A stretch of 64,000 bases of DNA from Motilimonas pumila (lineage in GTDB: Bacteria > Pseudomonadota > Gammaproteobacteria > Enterobacterales > CBDFNC01), in the NCBI RefSeq assembly GCF_003596335.1, contig NZ_QZCH01000002.1:1-64000 (forward strand). Reading direction: 5' to 3'. The notes below the pieces were generated by a model. That model did not search any database and was not told where the DNA came from. It saw nothing but the letters and a program-made list of their open reading frames with translations. Shown piece after piece: positions 10,559-19,203 of the stretch (its first letter is position 1; each line of letters opens with the position of its first letter). The translations under genes and the position numbers were made by a program.

Positions 10559-12184
10559 ATGAGCCCTTTTGTGCAGCAACTGCAGGCGTTATTGGGTGCT
10601 GATAATGTGTTATCAGCACCGCACGCAGTGTTGCCTTATGAAACGGCTACCTACGCGACCAATGTTTCGGTACTCGCGGTGGCGCTGCCAGCCACAAAAG
10701 TCGATATTCAAGCCATACTCAAGCTCGCACAGCAAGCTAAGATGCCGCTTTATACCGTGAGCTCTGGTCGCAACTGGGGCTATGGTTCAGCTGTGCCCAC
10801 TGCCAATGGCTGCCTCATACTTGACCTAAAGCGAATGACTCACATCATAGATTACAATGAAGAGTTAGCGTATGTCACGATTGAGCCTGGGGTGACGCAA
10901 GCTCAGTTGTACGCGTTTTTACAACAACAAGGCGGTAAGCTTTGGATGGACGCCACTGGTTCATCAGCTCAATGCAGCATTGTTGGCAACACCTTAGAAC
11001 GAGGCTTTGGTCATACCCCCTACGGAGACCATTTTAGCCAAGTGTCTGGCTTGGAAGTCGTACTGGCCGATGGTAGCTGTTTCAAAACGGGCTTTGGTCG
11101 ATTTGCCAATGCCCAAGCTGCGCAGGTCTATCATTGGGGCGTTGGCCCTTACCTTGATGGTTTATTTAGTCAGTCAAATTTAGCCATAGTGACGCAAATG
11201 ACTTTGTGGTTGATGCCTAAGCCGCAAGCCTACGAAGCTTTTTTTTGTAGCGTTGAACACGCTGACTTTGCTGCCATGATAGATGCCCTGCGCCCTTTAC
11301 GCTTAGATGGTACGCTCACCAGCTCCATGCATATTGTCAATGGCGACAAGGTGGTTTCCGCGTTTGATCAATATCCTTGGCAAGAAATGGCCGAGCAAAC
11401 GCCTTTAGCGCGCGAGTGGGTGGCCCAAAAATTGCAACAGCTGGACGTTAAAGAGTGGAGTGCCAGTGGGGCTCTGTATGGCAGCAAGGCGAGTATTCGT
11501 GCTGCTAAGAAGCGAGTAAAACAAGCCCTTGCCAAGCTGCCTTCAAAGCAATTGAACTTTCTCAATGCCCGCACTTTAAAGTTAGCCCGGTGGCTGCAAA
11601 AACCGTATCAATGGCTAACAGGTGTCGATTTAGCGCAGGCGCTGGATAAAACTGAACCTGTGTTTTATTTAAAGCAGGGGGTGCCCACCAACGCGTTTAT
11701 TGGCAGCACGTATTGGCGTAAACGCTTGCCGCCACCGGCCATGGACCAAGCCCACCCGGATCGTGACAAGTGCGGACTGCTGTGGTTGGCCCCAGTGGCT
11801 CCTATGACAGGTCATCACGCTCGTCTTTTAGCGGATCTGGTCTCTAAAACGTTATTGGAATATGGCTTTGAGCCGGCTATTTCAATGACTTTATTGAGTC
11901 CTCGCTGCATAGACTGTGTGATTTGCATTACTTATGACCGTGATATTGTGCAACAAGAACAGCAAGCAATGGCTTGCCATGATGACTTACTTAAGAAATT
12001 GACCGAGCTGGGCTATTACCCGTATCGGCTGTCTACCCATGCAATGGCGCAGTTACCAGCGCCTGATGCAGCTTACAGCACCACTTTGGCGAAAATAAAA
12101 CGTGCTCTCGACCCCAATCACCTTTTATCTCCAGGACGCTATCAAGAGCCTGAGATTTTTCAACAAGGATCTCGCGACGAATGA
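10559..12184 (+). CDS. FAD-binding oxidoreductase, VAO/PCMH family
   Basis: A 541-residue flavoprotein resembling vanillyl-alcohol oxidase and p-cresol methylhydroxylase. The N-terminal FAD-binding module has the signature VSSGRNWGYG and continues as VTIEPGVTQAQLYAFL; the C-terminal part ends in DPNHLLSPGRYQ, typical of the family's substrate-domain end. Members oxidise phenols, alcohols or amines, often with covalently bound FAD. No signal peptide is seen, so it is probably cytoplasmic. It overlaps the next gene by ATGA and follows the exosortase acyltransferase, suggesting a tailoring role in the same small-molecule or surface pathway (inference). Glycolate or D-lactate oxidase-like function is an alternative, but the GRNWGYG motif favours VAO/PCMH. 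Confidence 0.8.
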   Translation: MSPFVQQLQALLGADNVLSAPHAVLPYETATYATNVSVLAVALPATKVDIQAILKLAQQAKMPLYTVSSGRNWGYGSAVPTANGCLILDLKRMTHIIDYNEELAYVTIEPGVTQAQLYAFLQQQGGKLWMDATGSSAQCSIVGNTLERGFGHTPYGDHFSQVSGLEVVLADGSCFKTGFGRFANAQAAQVYHWGVGPYLDGLFSQSNLAIVTQMTLWLMPKPQAYEAFFCSVEHADFAAMIDALRPLRLDGTLTSSMHIVNGDKVVSAFDQYPWQEMAEQTPLAREWVAQKLQQLDVKEWSASGALYGSKASIRAAKKRVKQALAKLPSKQLNFLNARTLKLARWLQKPYQWLTGVDLAQALDKTEPVFYLKQGVPTNAFIGSTYWRKRLPPPAMDQAHPDRDKCGLLWLAPVAPMTGHHARLLADLVSKTLLEYGFEPAISMTLLSPRCIDCVICITYDRDIVQQEQQAMACHDDLLKKLTELGYYPYRLSTHAMAQLPAPDAAYSTTLAKIKRALDPNHLLSPGRYQEPEIFQQGSRDE

Positions 12185-14970
12185 ACAATTTTTCCACTTC
12201 TTTGAAAGTCTGCTTGCTTGCAAGTAGTTTATGGCTGGTGGCTTGTGGAGAGCCCGACATTGACCCTAAAGTGGCAATGGAACAGGGCATTAACTATCAG
12301 CAACAAAAAGAGCACAGTAGTGCCATTATTGCTTTTAAAAATGTTATCAAGGCAGACCCTAAATCGGCGAAAGCCAAAGCGTTACTCGCAGATTCATATT
12401 CTTATATTGGCATGTATCCCTTTGCAGAAAAAGAGTTAAGCAAGGCGATTCAGATAACGCCAAGCTCTGATTTAGCACTAAAGTTGGCTAAAGCACAGTT
12501 TCGTCAAGGAAAGCATGAGCAGATGGTCACGACCTTGGCCGACATGTCAGGCTGGTCTGCTGAGCAGCAGGTAGATGGCCACAGTTTACTGGCGCAAAGT
12601 TATTTACTGGCTGGAAATGCTGAACAAGCCCAAGAGCAACTGTTAGCAGCAAAAGCGTTAGCTGAACCTACGGCAGAGCTATTGTTTGCCAGTGCGCTGC
12701 ACGCTTTGGCTTTCGATGATATTGAAGCCGCCGAACATAACCTTGAAATGGCGCTTGAGAAAGAGCCAGAGCTTGTCAAAGCCATGATATTAAAAGGGGA
12801 GTTGTTGACTCAGCAAGGTGAATTCGCTCCTGCGTTAGCCATCTTTGAACAAGTAGAAGTTATGCAATATGGTAACCCTGAATTGTTAATCAATTCAGCC
12901 AAGGTGCTATTAGCTCAAGAGAATCCTGAAGCTGCCGCAGAAAAGTTGGATAAGCTATTGAAAGTGGCAGAAAATCACCCTCAAGCAAATTATCTCAAAG
13001 CCTTTATTTATTTCCATGACAAGCAATATCAGGAAGCCAAGCAGGCTGCAGACAGCACGATTCGGGTGAACGAAGACTTCGTGCCGGCGCAAATGATCGC
13101 AGCCTACAGCGCATTTCATCTAGCGCAATACGAAAATGCCTATTCACATATTAACAAGGTGCTTTATGCTTATCCGCACTTTTCTAAAGCATTAAAACTC
13201 AAGTCAGCGATCCAATTTAAGCTCGGTGAAAGTCAGGCGGCGGCTGAAACCATGAGTTTGATAAAAGCCGATGATTTTAGCGAAAATGATACACCTTTAT
13301 TAAAAGCAGCCGGCCGTGCTTTTTTGGCAGATAAGCAATATGACATGTCGCAAGAGATGTTACGTCAAGCTGAAGCTTTTGACAGTGAAGACAACAGCAT
13401 CGTATTAATGAAGGCCCAAGCTGCGCTCAATAATAACGAGATCAGTGAAGGTATTGAATACCTTAAACAAGCTGAGCAGCAATCTCCGAAAACGTTAGAA
13501 ATCAAAATTGCCTTGGTGTTGGGCTATATCCAAAATAAAGACTTGAACCAAGCGCTCAAAGAAGCCAAACAGGTGCAGGCTGATTTTCCACAAGAAGCTG
13601 TCGGTTATATTTTGGCAGGGGTAGTGTATTTCGTAAACAATCAGCTGGACGAGTCAAAAGCCCAATTTACCCAAGTAATGGCTCTTGACCCTAACAATGC
13701 TACGGGTTTGAAAAACTTGGCCGCGATTGCCATTAAACAGCAAGACGTTGCAGAAGCGAAAAAGCAATATTTGGCTTTGTTAGAAGTGGCGCCTAATGAC
13801 CCCAAAGCACTGCTGCAGTTGTATCGAATAGAATTACACAACGGCAATGAGAGCGAAGCGCTGCCTTATCTACAGCAGTCGGTGAAACACAATCCAAAAG
13901 ATTTATTGAGCCATTTAGCACTGATTGAATACCATTTCTTTCGCGATGAGTTGCCGCAAACGTTAGCCTTGGTAGAGCAAATAAGGCCCCACCACAGTAA
14001 TAATGTACGCTTACTGTTTTATAACGGTGTAGCGCTTACGCGTTTAGGCCGCTATCAAGCGGCATTACCCTTATTGGATAGTTTTGTAGCGCAGCAGCCG
14101 AAAAGCTTTGCCGGTCACTATTATTTAGCGTCGGCTAATTTGGGCTTACGTCAATATCAATTGGCCGCTGTAGAGGCCGACAAAGCACTGGAACTGAACC
14201 CTAACTCGCCGCCAGCTGCCATCATGAAGATCAATATTTTGCTAGCACTTAGGCAGCTAGAGCCTGCTAAAAAAAGCATGGTTGAATATCTATCGAAGTT
14301 TCCAGCGAATGCTAAAAGCGATGAGCTACAAGCGCGTATTGCGTTGATTGAAGGTGATAAAAAAGCGGCAATTAGCTTGTATCAAGCGTCATTAAAGAAA
14401 CGTGAAACAAACCTGGTGTTGATTCAGCTGGCGAATGCATATTGGTCAGATCAACAATACGATGAAGCGCAAAACACGTTAAAAAATTGGTTGGTACGCT
14501 ACCCGGGCGACTATATAGCCCTGAATTTATTGACCGACTTTCAAATGGTGCGAAAGCAAAATGTGGCCGCCATTGGAAATTTGTTAAAGCTGCGCGAAAT
14601 GCGCCCAGACAACGCTTTGATTGAGAATAATTTGGCGTGGTTATACCAAGAGGAAAAACAACTTGAGCTTGCTCGTGAGCATGCAGATACTGCGTATAAA
14701 CTCGATACGAATGATGCCAACATCCTAGATACCTTAGGTTATATATTGTTGCAACAAGGAGAAGAAGAGCGCGCTGAGCGGTTATTGCTAGAAGCGAATA
14801 AGTTGGATCCCACAGATTTATATATTCAGTACCACTTGGCCCAAGCTTTGATTAAAAATGACAAAAAGCAACAAGCCAAAACAATCCTTGAAGCGATCGT
14901 GAAGCAAGGTAAGGATTTTGAATTTCAGCAGCACAGCGAAGCGCTATTGCAAGATTTGCCTGATGCCTAA
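12181..14970 (+). CDS. prsT: PEP-CTERM system TPR-repeat lipoprotein (PrsT type), copy 2
   Basis: A 929-residue lipoprotein with lipobox LVAC (Cys22) followed by many TPR units. The N-terminal repeats (EHSSAIIAFKNVIKADP, AKALLADSYSYIGMYPFAE) are typical of PrsT and more canonical than in the copy at 5388. TPR lipoproteins of this kind act as protein scaffolds at the envelope; in exosortase systems PrsT is a marker gene without a fixed biochemical role. It is translationally coupled by ATGA to the VAO-type flavoprotein and closes the cluster before a bidirectional terminator. Confidence 0.85.
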   Translation: MNNFSTSLKVCLLASSLWLVACGEPDIDPKVAMEQGINYQQQKEHSSAIIAFKNVIKADPKSAKAKALLADSYSYIGMYPFAEKELSKAIQITPSSDLALKLAKAQFRQGKHEQMVTTLADMSGWSAEQQVDGHSLLAQSYLLAGNAEQAQEQLLAAKALAEPTAELLFASALHALAFDDIEAAEHNLEMALEKEPELVKAMILKGELLTQQGEFAPALAIFEQVEVMQYGNPELLINSAKVLLAQENPEAAAEKLDKLLKVAENHPQANYLKAFIYFHDKQYQEAKQAADSTIRVNEDFVPAQMIAAYSAFHLAQYENAYSHINKVLYAYPHFSKALKLKSAIQFKLGESQAAAETMSLIKADDFSENDTPLLKAAGRAFLADKQYDMSQEMLRQAEAFDSEDNSIVLMKAQAALNNNEISEGIEYLKQAEQQSPKTLEIKIALVLGYIQNKDLNQALKEAKQVQADFPQEAVGYILAGVVYFVNNQLDESKAQFTQVMALDPNNATGLKNLAAIAIKQQDVAEAKKQYLALLEVAPNDPKALLQLYRIELHNGNESEALPYLQQSVKHNPKDLLSHLALIEYHFFRDELPQTLALVEQIRPHHSNNVRLLFYNGVALTRLGRYQAALPLLDSFVAQQPKSFAGHYYLASANLGLRQYQLAAVEADKALELNPNSPPAAIMKINILLALRQLEPAKKSMVEYLSKFPANAKSDELQARIALIEGDKKAAISLYQASLKKRETNLVLIQLANAYWSDQQYDEAQNTLKNWLVRYPGDYIALNLLTDFQMVRKQNVAAIGNLLKLREMRPDNALIENNLAWLYQEEKQLELAREHADTAYKLDTNDANILDTLGYILLQQGEEERAERLLLEANKLDPTDLYIQYHLAQALIKNDKKQQAKTILEAIVKQGKDFEFQQHSEALLQDLPDA

Positions 14971-15086
14971 TCATCAAAAGCATGCAAGTGTTTTATTGCC
15001 GGCTTAGCTGTTGAGATGAAATAGCCCTATTATGGCTGTTTCGTAAAGCTTTATGTTGCGACATGGCGGTTGATCTTAGGGTGAAT

Positions 15087-15115
15087 AAAAACCTCGACCT
15101 ATGGTCGAGGTTTTT
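15087..15115. terminator. Bidirectional terminator between convergent genes
   Basis: Stem aaaaacctcgacc / ggtcgaggttttt with a tat loop, A-rich on one side and T-rich on the other. It can serve both the plus-strand PrsT gene and the minus-strand gene ending at 15140. Confidence 0.92.
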
Positions 15116-15139
15116 GCTTGGAGCAAGGTCAGTCTCACG

Positions 15140-16036
15140 CTAGCGTATAGTGGCCGCTAAATTTTGGGCCGTTAATGCAGCGTCAAAAACCTTATTCATG
15201 TCACGGCCTTGCAGCGCTGCGAATTCTTTGGTGGGCTTATTAAGCCCCATGTTTATCTTGATCACACCGACTTCGGCCATGAGGTTGTAAATCGCGTCCG
15301 AAATAATGTCTTCAGGGATTTGATTGCCTTCCACGGCCATGGCGTTAATGCCGCCACTGGAACAAAGGCTGGCATTGAGTACGCAAAAACGGTGTAAATG
15401 ATAATGAATTTTCACCAGTTGATAATACACGTCGTAGTTTTGTTTATTGGTTGAGCCAGCAGCAATGGCGACGGGGTCATAAATTTTACGAGCTTGGCGT
15501 ATGGCATCCAAATCGCTGATCAAGCTAATCACCGCAGGGTATAAATAAATGGCTTGCTCTTCTTGCAATAAAGGCACAATTCTTTGGTTGAGTTCATCTA
15601 AACGCACAAAGAGCTCGGTGTAGGTGGTGCCCTGTGGTAGCGGTGCGTATTGCTTAGGTGATTCCACCTTGTGAGCCTGTTGCAGCACTTTGATATCCAT
15701 ATAGATTAAGTCAATCACTTGCTCTAAATCGGCTTCTTGAATGCTGCTGGTGGGGAAATAAGGAACAGGAGAAGAATCTAAGCCTTTGAGTTGTTTAAGC
15801 TGTTGTAAATTCGCGTAAACCTCACGAGACTTTTGCAATACATGGTGTGGCGCTTTCAAGTTGAGGGCATTTTTGGTGCTCACTGGAACCGTGGGTAAGG
15901 CAATCATATTGAGCTCTATCATGGCATTATCCACAACTTGATAAGCTTCATCCGTGGTATAAGCCGTGGCATAGAGCGACAGGCAATAACTGGTTACCCC
16001 TATCATCCACATTGTCACTGGCTGCTTTATCGTCAT
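15140..16036 (-). CDS. Exported protein of unknown function
   Basis: A 298-residue protein I do not recognise. The N-terminus is basic, then hydrophobic (MWMIGVTSYCLSLYATAYT), consistent with a signal peptide. The mature part is predicted mostly alpha-helical with leucine- and tyrosine-rich stretches and two cysteines in HRFCVLNASLC that could form a disulfide. The start is supported by an aggggcc ribosome site. Upstream lies a perfect 12-bp inverted repeat (16055-16096) that may be its operator, and then an Lrp-type regulator in the same orientation, which could control it. Confidence 0.7.
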   Translation of the reverse strand: MTIKQPVTMWMIGVTSYCLSLYATAYTTDEAYQVVDNAMIELNMIALPTVPVSTKNALNLKAPHHVLQKSREVYANLQQLKQLKGLDSSPVPYFPTSSIQEADLEQVIDLIYMDIKVLQQAHKVESPKQYAPLPQGTTYTELFVRLDELNQRIVPLLQEEQAIYLYPAVISLISDLDAIRQARKIYDPVAIAAGSTNKQNYDVYYQLVKIHYHLHRFCVLNASLCSSGGINAMAVEGNQIPEDIISDAIYNLMAEVGVIKINMGLNKPTKEFAALQGRDMNKVFDAALTAQNLAATIR

Positions 16037-16054
16037 AATCAGGCCCCTTTTAAA

Positions 16055-16096
16055 TGTGATCTATATCATGTTGTTCTCTTTAATATATAGATCACA
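16055..16096. repeat. Perfect 12-bp inverted repeat, candidate operator
   Basis: Arms tgtgatctatat (16055-16066) and atatagatcaca (16085-16096) are separated by 18 nt in the gap between the Lrp-type gene and the exported-protein gene. The outer TGTGA/TCACA ends resemble CRP half-sites, but the spacing does not fit one CRP dimer. It is AT-rich and lacks a T tract, so a terminator is unlikely. It could bind the neighbouring Lrp-type protein. Confidence 0.5.
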
Positions 16097-16114
16097 TTAT
16101 TGAGGCCAGCCGAT

Positions 16115-16591
16115 TTATTTTATGTGAGTTAACGGTAACGCTGTCTTATTTAAGATATTTCTGAGCATGAAGCTGGAACGAACACCCGTCACCCCTTGGA
16201 TGCGGGTGAGCTTTCCCAGTAAAAATTCTTGGTAATACTCCATGTCTGGCACGACTACTTTCAATTGATAATCCGCGTCTACACCGGTAATTAAACAGCA
16301 TTCCACCACCTCGTCGTATTCGCTGACCTGTTGCTCAAAGGTTTCGAATCTGTCAGGCGTATGGCGGTCCATGCTGATATGAATGTAAGCGGTTAAGCTC
16401 AAACCGAGTTTTTTGGGATCTAACAAGGTGACATGCTGCTTTACGTAACCGGCTTCCTCTAACGCTTTAACCCGGCGTGAGCAAGGAGAGGGAGATAAAC
16501 CTATTTGTTCTGCTAACTCCAAGTTGCTAATACGACCATTCTCTTGCATTAAGCTTAAAATACGGCGGTCTGTACGATCGAGTTTGCTCAT
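16115..16591 (-). CDS. Lrp/AsnC family transcriptional regulator
   Basis: A 158-residue Lrp/AsnC protein: an N-terminal winged helix-turn-helix (residues about 4-50, with ISNLELAEQIGLSPSPCSRRV as recognition region, of which SPSPCSRRV is the signature) and a C-terminal RAM/effector domain ending in GVRSSFMLRNIL. Family members bind amino acids and wrap DNA as octamers. The effector cannot be read from sequence. The upstream region to 16900 holds no other gene, so it probably has its own promoter; the exported-protein gene downstream is a likely target. Confidence 0.93.
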   Translation of the reverse strand: MSKLDRTDRRILSLMQENGRISNLELAEQIGLSPSPCSRRVKALEEAGYVKQHVTLLDPKKLGLSLTAYIHISMDRHTPDRFETFEQQVSEYDEVVECCLITGVDADYQLKVVVPDMEYYQEFLLGKLTRIQGVTGVRSSFMLRNILNKTALPLTHIK

Positions 16592-16860
16592 TATTGCCTC
16601 ACATAGATTTTTTATTATTGATTGTGCATATTGCTAACTATAGGGTGATTTATTGCGTAATTGGCCGGTTATTTCAACAACAAAAGTAAGTTATTGTCGG
16701 CCTGGCTAGTTATACTGGTTTCAAGTTGGAAGGAAAGAACAGGTCATAATGGTTCGCTTATCAGTGAGCCCGGCAAACCCCTTGTTACCGCAAGCTAGTC
16801 GCCCCTTATTCCTAAGCTAACCACGCAAATACTCCCCATTACCTATGGGTACAAGACTTA

Positions 16861-16887
16861 AAAAGGCGCCTACTTGGCGCCTTTTTT
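16861..16887. terminator. Terminator after pyrBI
   Basis: Stem aaaaggcgcc / ggcgcctttt with a 5-nt loop, about 24 bp after the pyrI stop on the minus strand, with A/T tracts on both sides so it can work in both directions. The rest of 16592-16860 holds no gene that I can see. Confidence 0.88.
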
Positions 16888-16910
16888 GTTTTTACTGTGT
16901 GCTATTAATG

Positions 16911-17366
16911 TCAGTCCAGTTCGGTAAAGAAGTCGGTTGTGAAACTCTTTTCGCAGTAATGACATTTCAGCTTTATCTTATTAATGTTTTTCACGTAAAA
17001 GCGACTGCTAACAGGTTCATTATGGCTGATACAATTAGAGTTTGGGCACCCTAATACACCTTGGATAGACTCCGGCAGTTGTACGTCAAACTTCTTAACC
17101 ACGTTGTAATCTTCAATCAAGTTGATAGTGGCGTTTGGCGCAAACAGTGCCAGCTGGTTGGCTTGCGTGTCGCTGATTTGCGTATTTTCTACTTTGATTA
17201 AATCTTTCGTGGTGTTGCTGCTGGTGGGCAGGTTTAAACCAATAGTGATTTTTTGTTGCGTGTCCGTGAGGTGAAAGAATTTTAGAATTTTCACACCTTG
17301 ACCAGCCGCAATATGATCAATCACTGAGCCATTTTGAATAGCTTTTACTTCAAGTTTTTTTTCCAT
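16911..17366 (-). CDS. pyrI: Aspartate carbamoyltransferase regulatory chain
   Basis: A 151-residue PyrI. The N-terminal allosteric domain (nucleotide binding; [13 protein letters not shown]) is followed by the zinc domain with four cysteines: Cys107 and Cys112 (CPNSNC) and Cys135 and Cys138 (CHYC). It joins PyrB in the c6r6 holoenzyme and gives feedback control by CTP and activation by ATP. Its start overlaps the pyrB stop by one base (TAATG), so translation is coupled. Confidence 0.97.
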   Translation of the reverse strand: MEKKLEVKAIQNGSVIDHIAAGQGVKILKFFHLTDTQQKITIGLNLPTSSNTTKDLIKVENTQISDTQANQLALFAPNATINLIEDYNVVKKFDVQLPESIQGVLGCPNSNCISHNEPVSSRFYVKNINKIKLKCHYCEKSFTTDFFTELD

Positions 17367-18298
17367 TATGACTCCTGAAACTGGTTAGAAAGCACCAGGG
17401 CTAACAGCGCTTGACGAGCATAAACACCGTTTTCTGCTTGTTGGAAATAATAGGCATAAGGGGTGTCATCAACGTCGGTCGTGATTTCGTCTACCCGAGG
17501 CAGAGGGTGTAAAATCTTCAGGTTATCACGCACCTTGCTCAGCATACTGCCGTTAAGCACAAAAGCTGACTTCATGTGCTGATACTCGGTTTCGTCGAAG
17601 CGCTCTTTTTGTACTCGGGTCATGTATAAGATATCAAGAGAGTCGATGACTTCTTCGATAGATTCATGGGTAGAATAATTAATACCTGCTTCATCAAGCT
17701 CTTCGATGATGTAGTCAGGCATTGCCAATGCTTGCGGCGAAATAAAGTAAAAATTACAGTTAAACAGGGATAATGCTTGCGCTAATGAGTGCACAGTACG
17801 GCCGTATTTCAAGTCCCCCACAAAGGCAATATTGAGGTTTTGCAGGCTACTTTGTGTTTCGTAAATGGTAAACAAGTCAAGCAGGGTCTGCGTGGGGTGC
17901 TGGTTAGAACCGTCCCCCCCATTGATGACTGGAACCGATGCAAACTCGGCAGCCAAGCGCGCAGCTCCCTCTTGAGGGTGGCGCATGAAAAAGGCGTCTG
18001 AATACGACGAGATGACTTTGACAGAGTCTGCCAGGGTTTCCCCTTTTTGCGCCAGCGAAGTATTGCCGCCGCTATCAAAACCAATGACCGAGCCACCCAA
18101 GCGCTGCACGGCGGTTTCAAAAGATAAGCGCGTACGAGTCGACGCTTCAAAGAAACAGCTGGCGACTATCTTGTTTTTTAATAGTTCAGGCTGGGGGTTA
18201 TGTTTAAGGTCTTTTGCTGTTGCAACAATCAATTCAAGCTCATCACGAGATAAGTCGGCGATTGAAATAATGTCTTTTTGATATAAAGGGTTTGTCAT
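17366..18298 (-). CDS. pyrB: Aspartate carbamoyltransferase catalytic chain
   Basis: A 310-residue PyrB that condenses aspartate with carbamoyl phosphate, the first committed step of pyrimidine synthesis. The carbamoyl-phosphate loop STRTR is at residues 53-57; the HPTQTLLD and LHPLPR motifs are intact. A good -10 (TATAAT, complement of 18337-18342) lies about 40 bp before the start, leaving a leader of only about 30 nt. There is therefore no room for the leader-peptide attenuator seen in E. coli pyrBI. Confidence 0.97.
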   Translation of the reverse strand: MTNPLYQKDIISIADLSRDELELIVATAKDLKHNPQPELLKNKIVASCFFEASTRTRLSFETAVQRLGGSVIGFDSGGNTSLAQKGETLADSVKVISSYSDAFFMRHPQEGAARLAAEFASVPVINGGDGSNQHPTQTLLDLFTIYETQSSLQNLNIAFVGDLKYGRTVHSLAQALSLFNCNFYFISPQALAMPDYIIEELDEAGINYSTHESIEEVIDSLDILYMTRVQKERFDETEYQHMKSAFVLNGSMLSKVRDNLKILHPLPRVDEITTDVDDTPYAYYFQQAENGVYARQALLALVLSNQFQES

Positions 18299-18336
18299 GT
18301 TTTATCCTGCCGGGAGCGTAGAACAACCGGAGCAGG

Positions 18337-18342
18337 ATTATA
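18337..18342 (-). promoter_or_regulatory. -10 element of pyrBI
   Basis: Perfect TATAAT on the minus strand, 39 bp before the pyrB start. The -35 is weak (around 18360-18365). Only the -10 is clear. Confidence 0.45.
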
Positions 18343-18394
18343 GCATTGCAAAGCGGGCGTTGCTGCCATAATTATTGATATTTAATGAGAAAGC

Positions 18395-18418
18395 AAGGCA
18401 AGGGGATTCCCTTGCCTT
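18395..18418 (-). terminator. Hairpin after the TM2-like gene
   Basis: Perfect 10-bp stem aaggcaaggg / cccttgcctt with a 4-nt loop, 9 bp after the stop of the gene at 18427. The T tract is poor, so it may be a weak terminator or an mRNA-stabilising hairpin. Confidence 0.5.
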
Positions 18419-18426
18419 AATTTGGC

Positions 18427-18654
18427 TTAATTACCCTTATACAAGGCGGCATCTACGATGCACCAAATATGCAATGGCACCGCGATAATTAAGAAGATGC
18501 CTAAGGTCATGCTGGCAATGCCATACGACAAAGACACAAATATAAAGAACATGATAGCGGCAAGGATACGCCCTTGCACTAACTGACCGAGCCCGCATAT
18601 AAAGAAGCTACAAATTGCCGCGATGACATTTCCGGCAGAACCCTGACCTGACAT
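18427..18654 (-). CDS. Small TM2-like membrane protein
   Basis: A 75-residue protein with two hydrophobic segments (about 9-24 and 28-65, possibly three helices). The CGLGQLVQGRILAAIMFF and WCIVDAALY elements resemble the TM2/GlyGly-type small membrane family, whose function is unknown. It is 9 bp downstream of the anti-sigma-like gene and probably in the same transcript, so it may belong to the ECF sigma regulon. Confidence 0.75.
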   Translation of the reverse strand: MSGQGSAGNVIAAICSFFICGLGQLVQGRILAAIMFFIFVSLSYGIASMTLGIFLIIAVPLHIWCIVDAALYKGN

Positions 18655-18663
18655 ACTTGTTTC

Positions 18664-19203
18664 CTATGGTTGTTGAATCTGTTCGACCAAGATAACGACT
18701 TGATCATCAATCATTTTCTGTGCTCCTGAGACTGACACGGTTTGTTGTGACCATTGTGCGATATCTGCAGGCACGTTTTCTAATAAGTAACTTTGTTGAG
18801 CGGTAATTAAAAACCATTGCTGGCCTTGTTGCGCTAGCTTACCACTGACAGTGCTTACAGGCGCTGACATTTTTTTGGTGCTGCGCATAAGCTGCGGTGC
18901 GCTGTCTTCAACTAAGATTGCTGACATTGGCGCAACGGCGGCTTCCGGCGCAATAGCTGGCGTGTCCGGAGTGTCCTGTTGTTGCTGAGCAAACATAACC
19001 ACCACCACAAACAGGGAAGCGGCAATGGCCGATAAATACGGCATGTTTTTCCACGAAGACTTGTTAACCGCTTTCGGCTTACTTGAAACCGCACGTCTGG
19101 ATGCTGCTAAAATCGCGTTATCGCAGGCTTGGCTTGGCTGCTCTTTGCTAAGGCTTTGGTAGTCTTGGCTTATATTGGAATCGCTGCGTTCATGAGTGGG
19201 CAT
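18664..19203 (-). CDS. Putative membrane-bound anti-sigma factor
   Basis: A 179-residue protein with one transmembrane helix (about 56-72, YLSAIAASLFVVVVMF). The N-terminal cytoplasmic part has no recognised zinc anti-sigma motif, and a periplasmic domain of about 105 residues follows. It overlaps the ECF sigma gene by 14 nt, the usual arrangement for a sigma/anti-sigma pair; this context is the main evidence. The ligand or signal is unknown. Confidence 0.65.
   Translation of the reverse strand: MPTHERSDSNISQDYQSLSKEQPSQACDNAILAASRRAVSSKPKAVNKSSWKNMPYLSAIAASLFVVVVMFAQQQQDTPDTPAIAPEAAVAPMSAILVEDSAPQLMRSTKKMSAPVSTVSGKLAQQGQQWFLITAQQSYLLENVPADIAQWSQQTVSVSGAQKMIDDQVVILVEQIQQP

Noticed and set aside
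5221-14970. Exosortase gene within the PEP-CTERM cluster
   Set aside because: None of the proteins in the window has the eight-helix exosortase fold with the expected Cys/Arg/His motifs.
18299-18427. E. coli-like leader-peptide attenuator before pyrBI
   Set aside because: With the -10 at 18337-18342 the leader is only about 30 nt; the hairpin at 18395-18418 lies upstream of the promoter and belongs to the previous gene.
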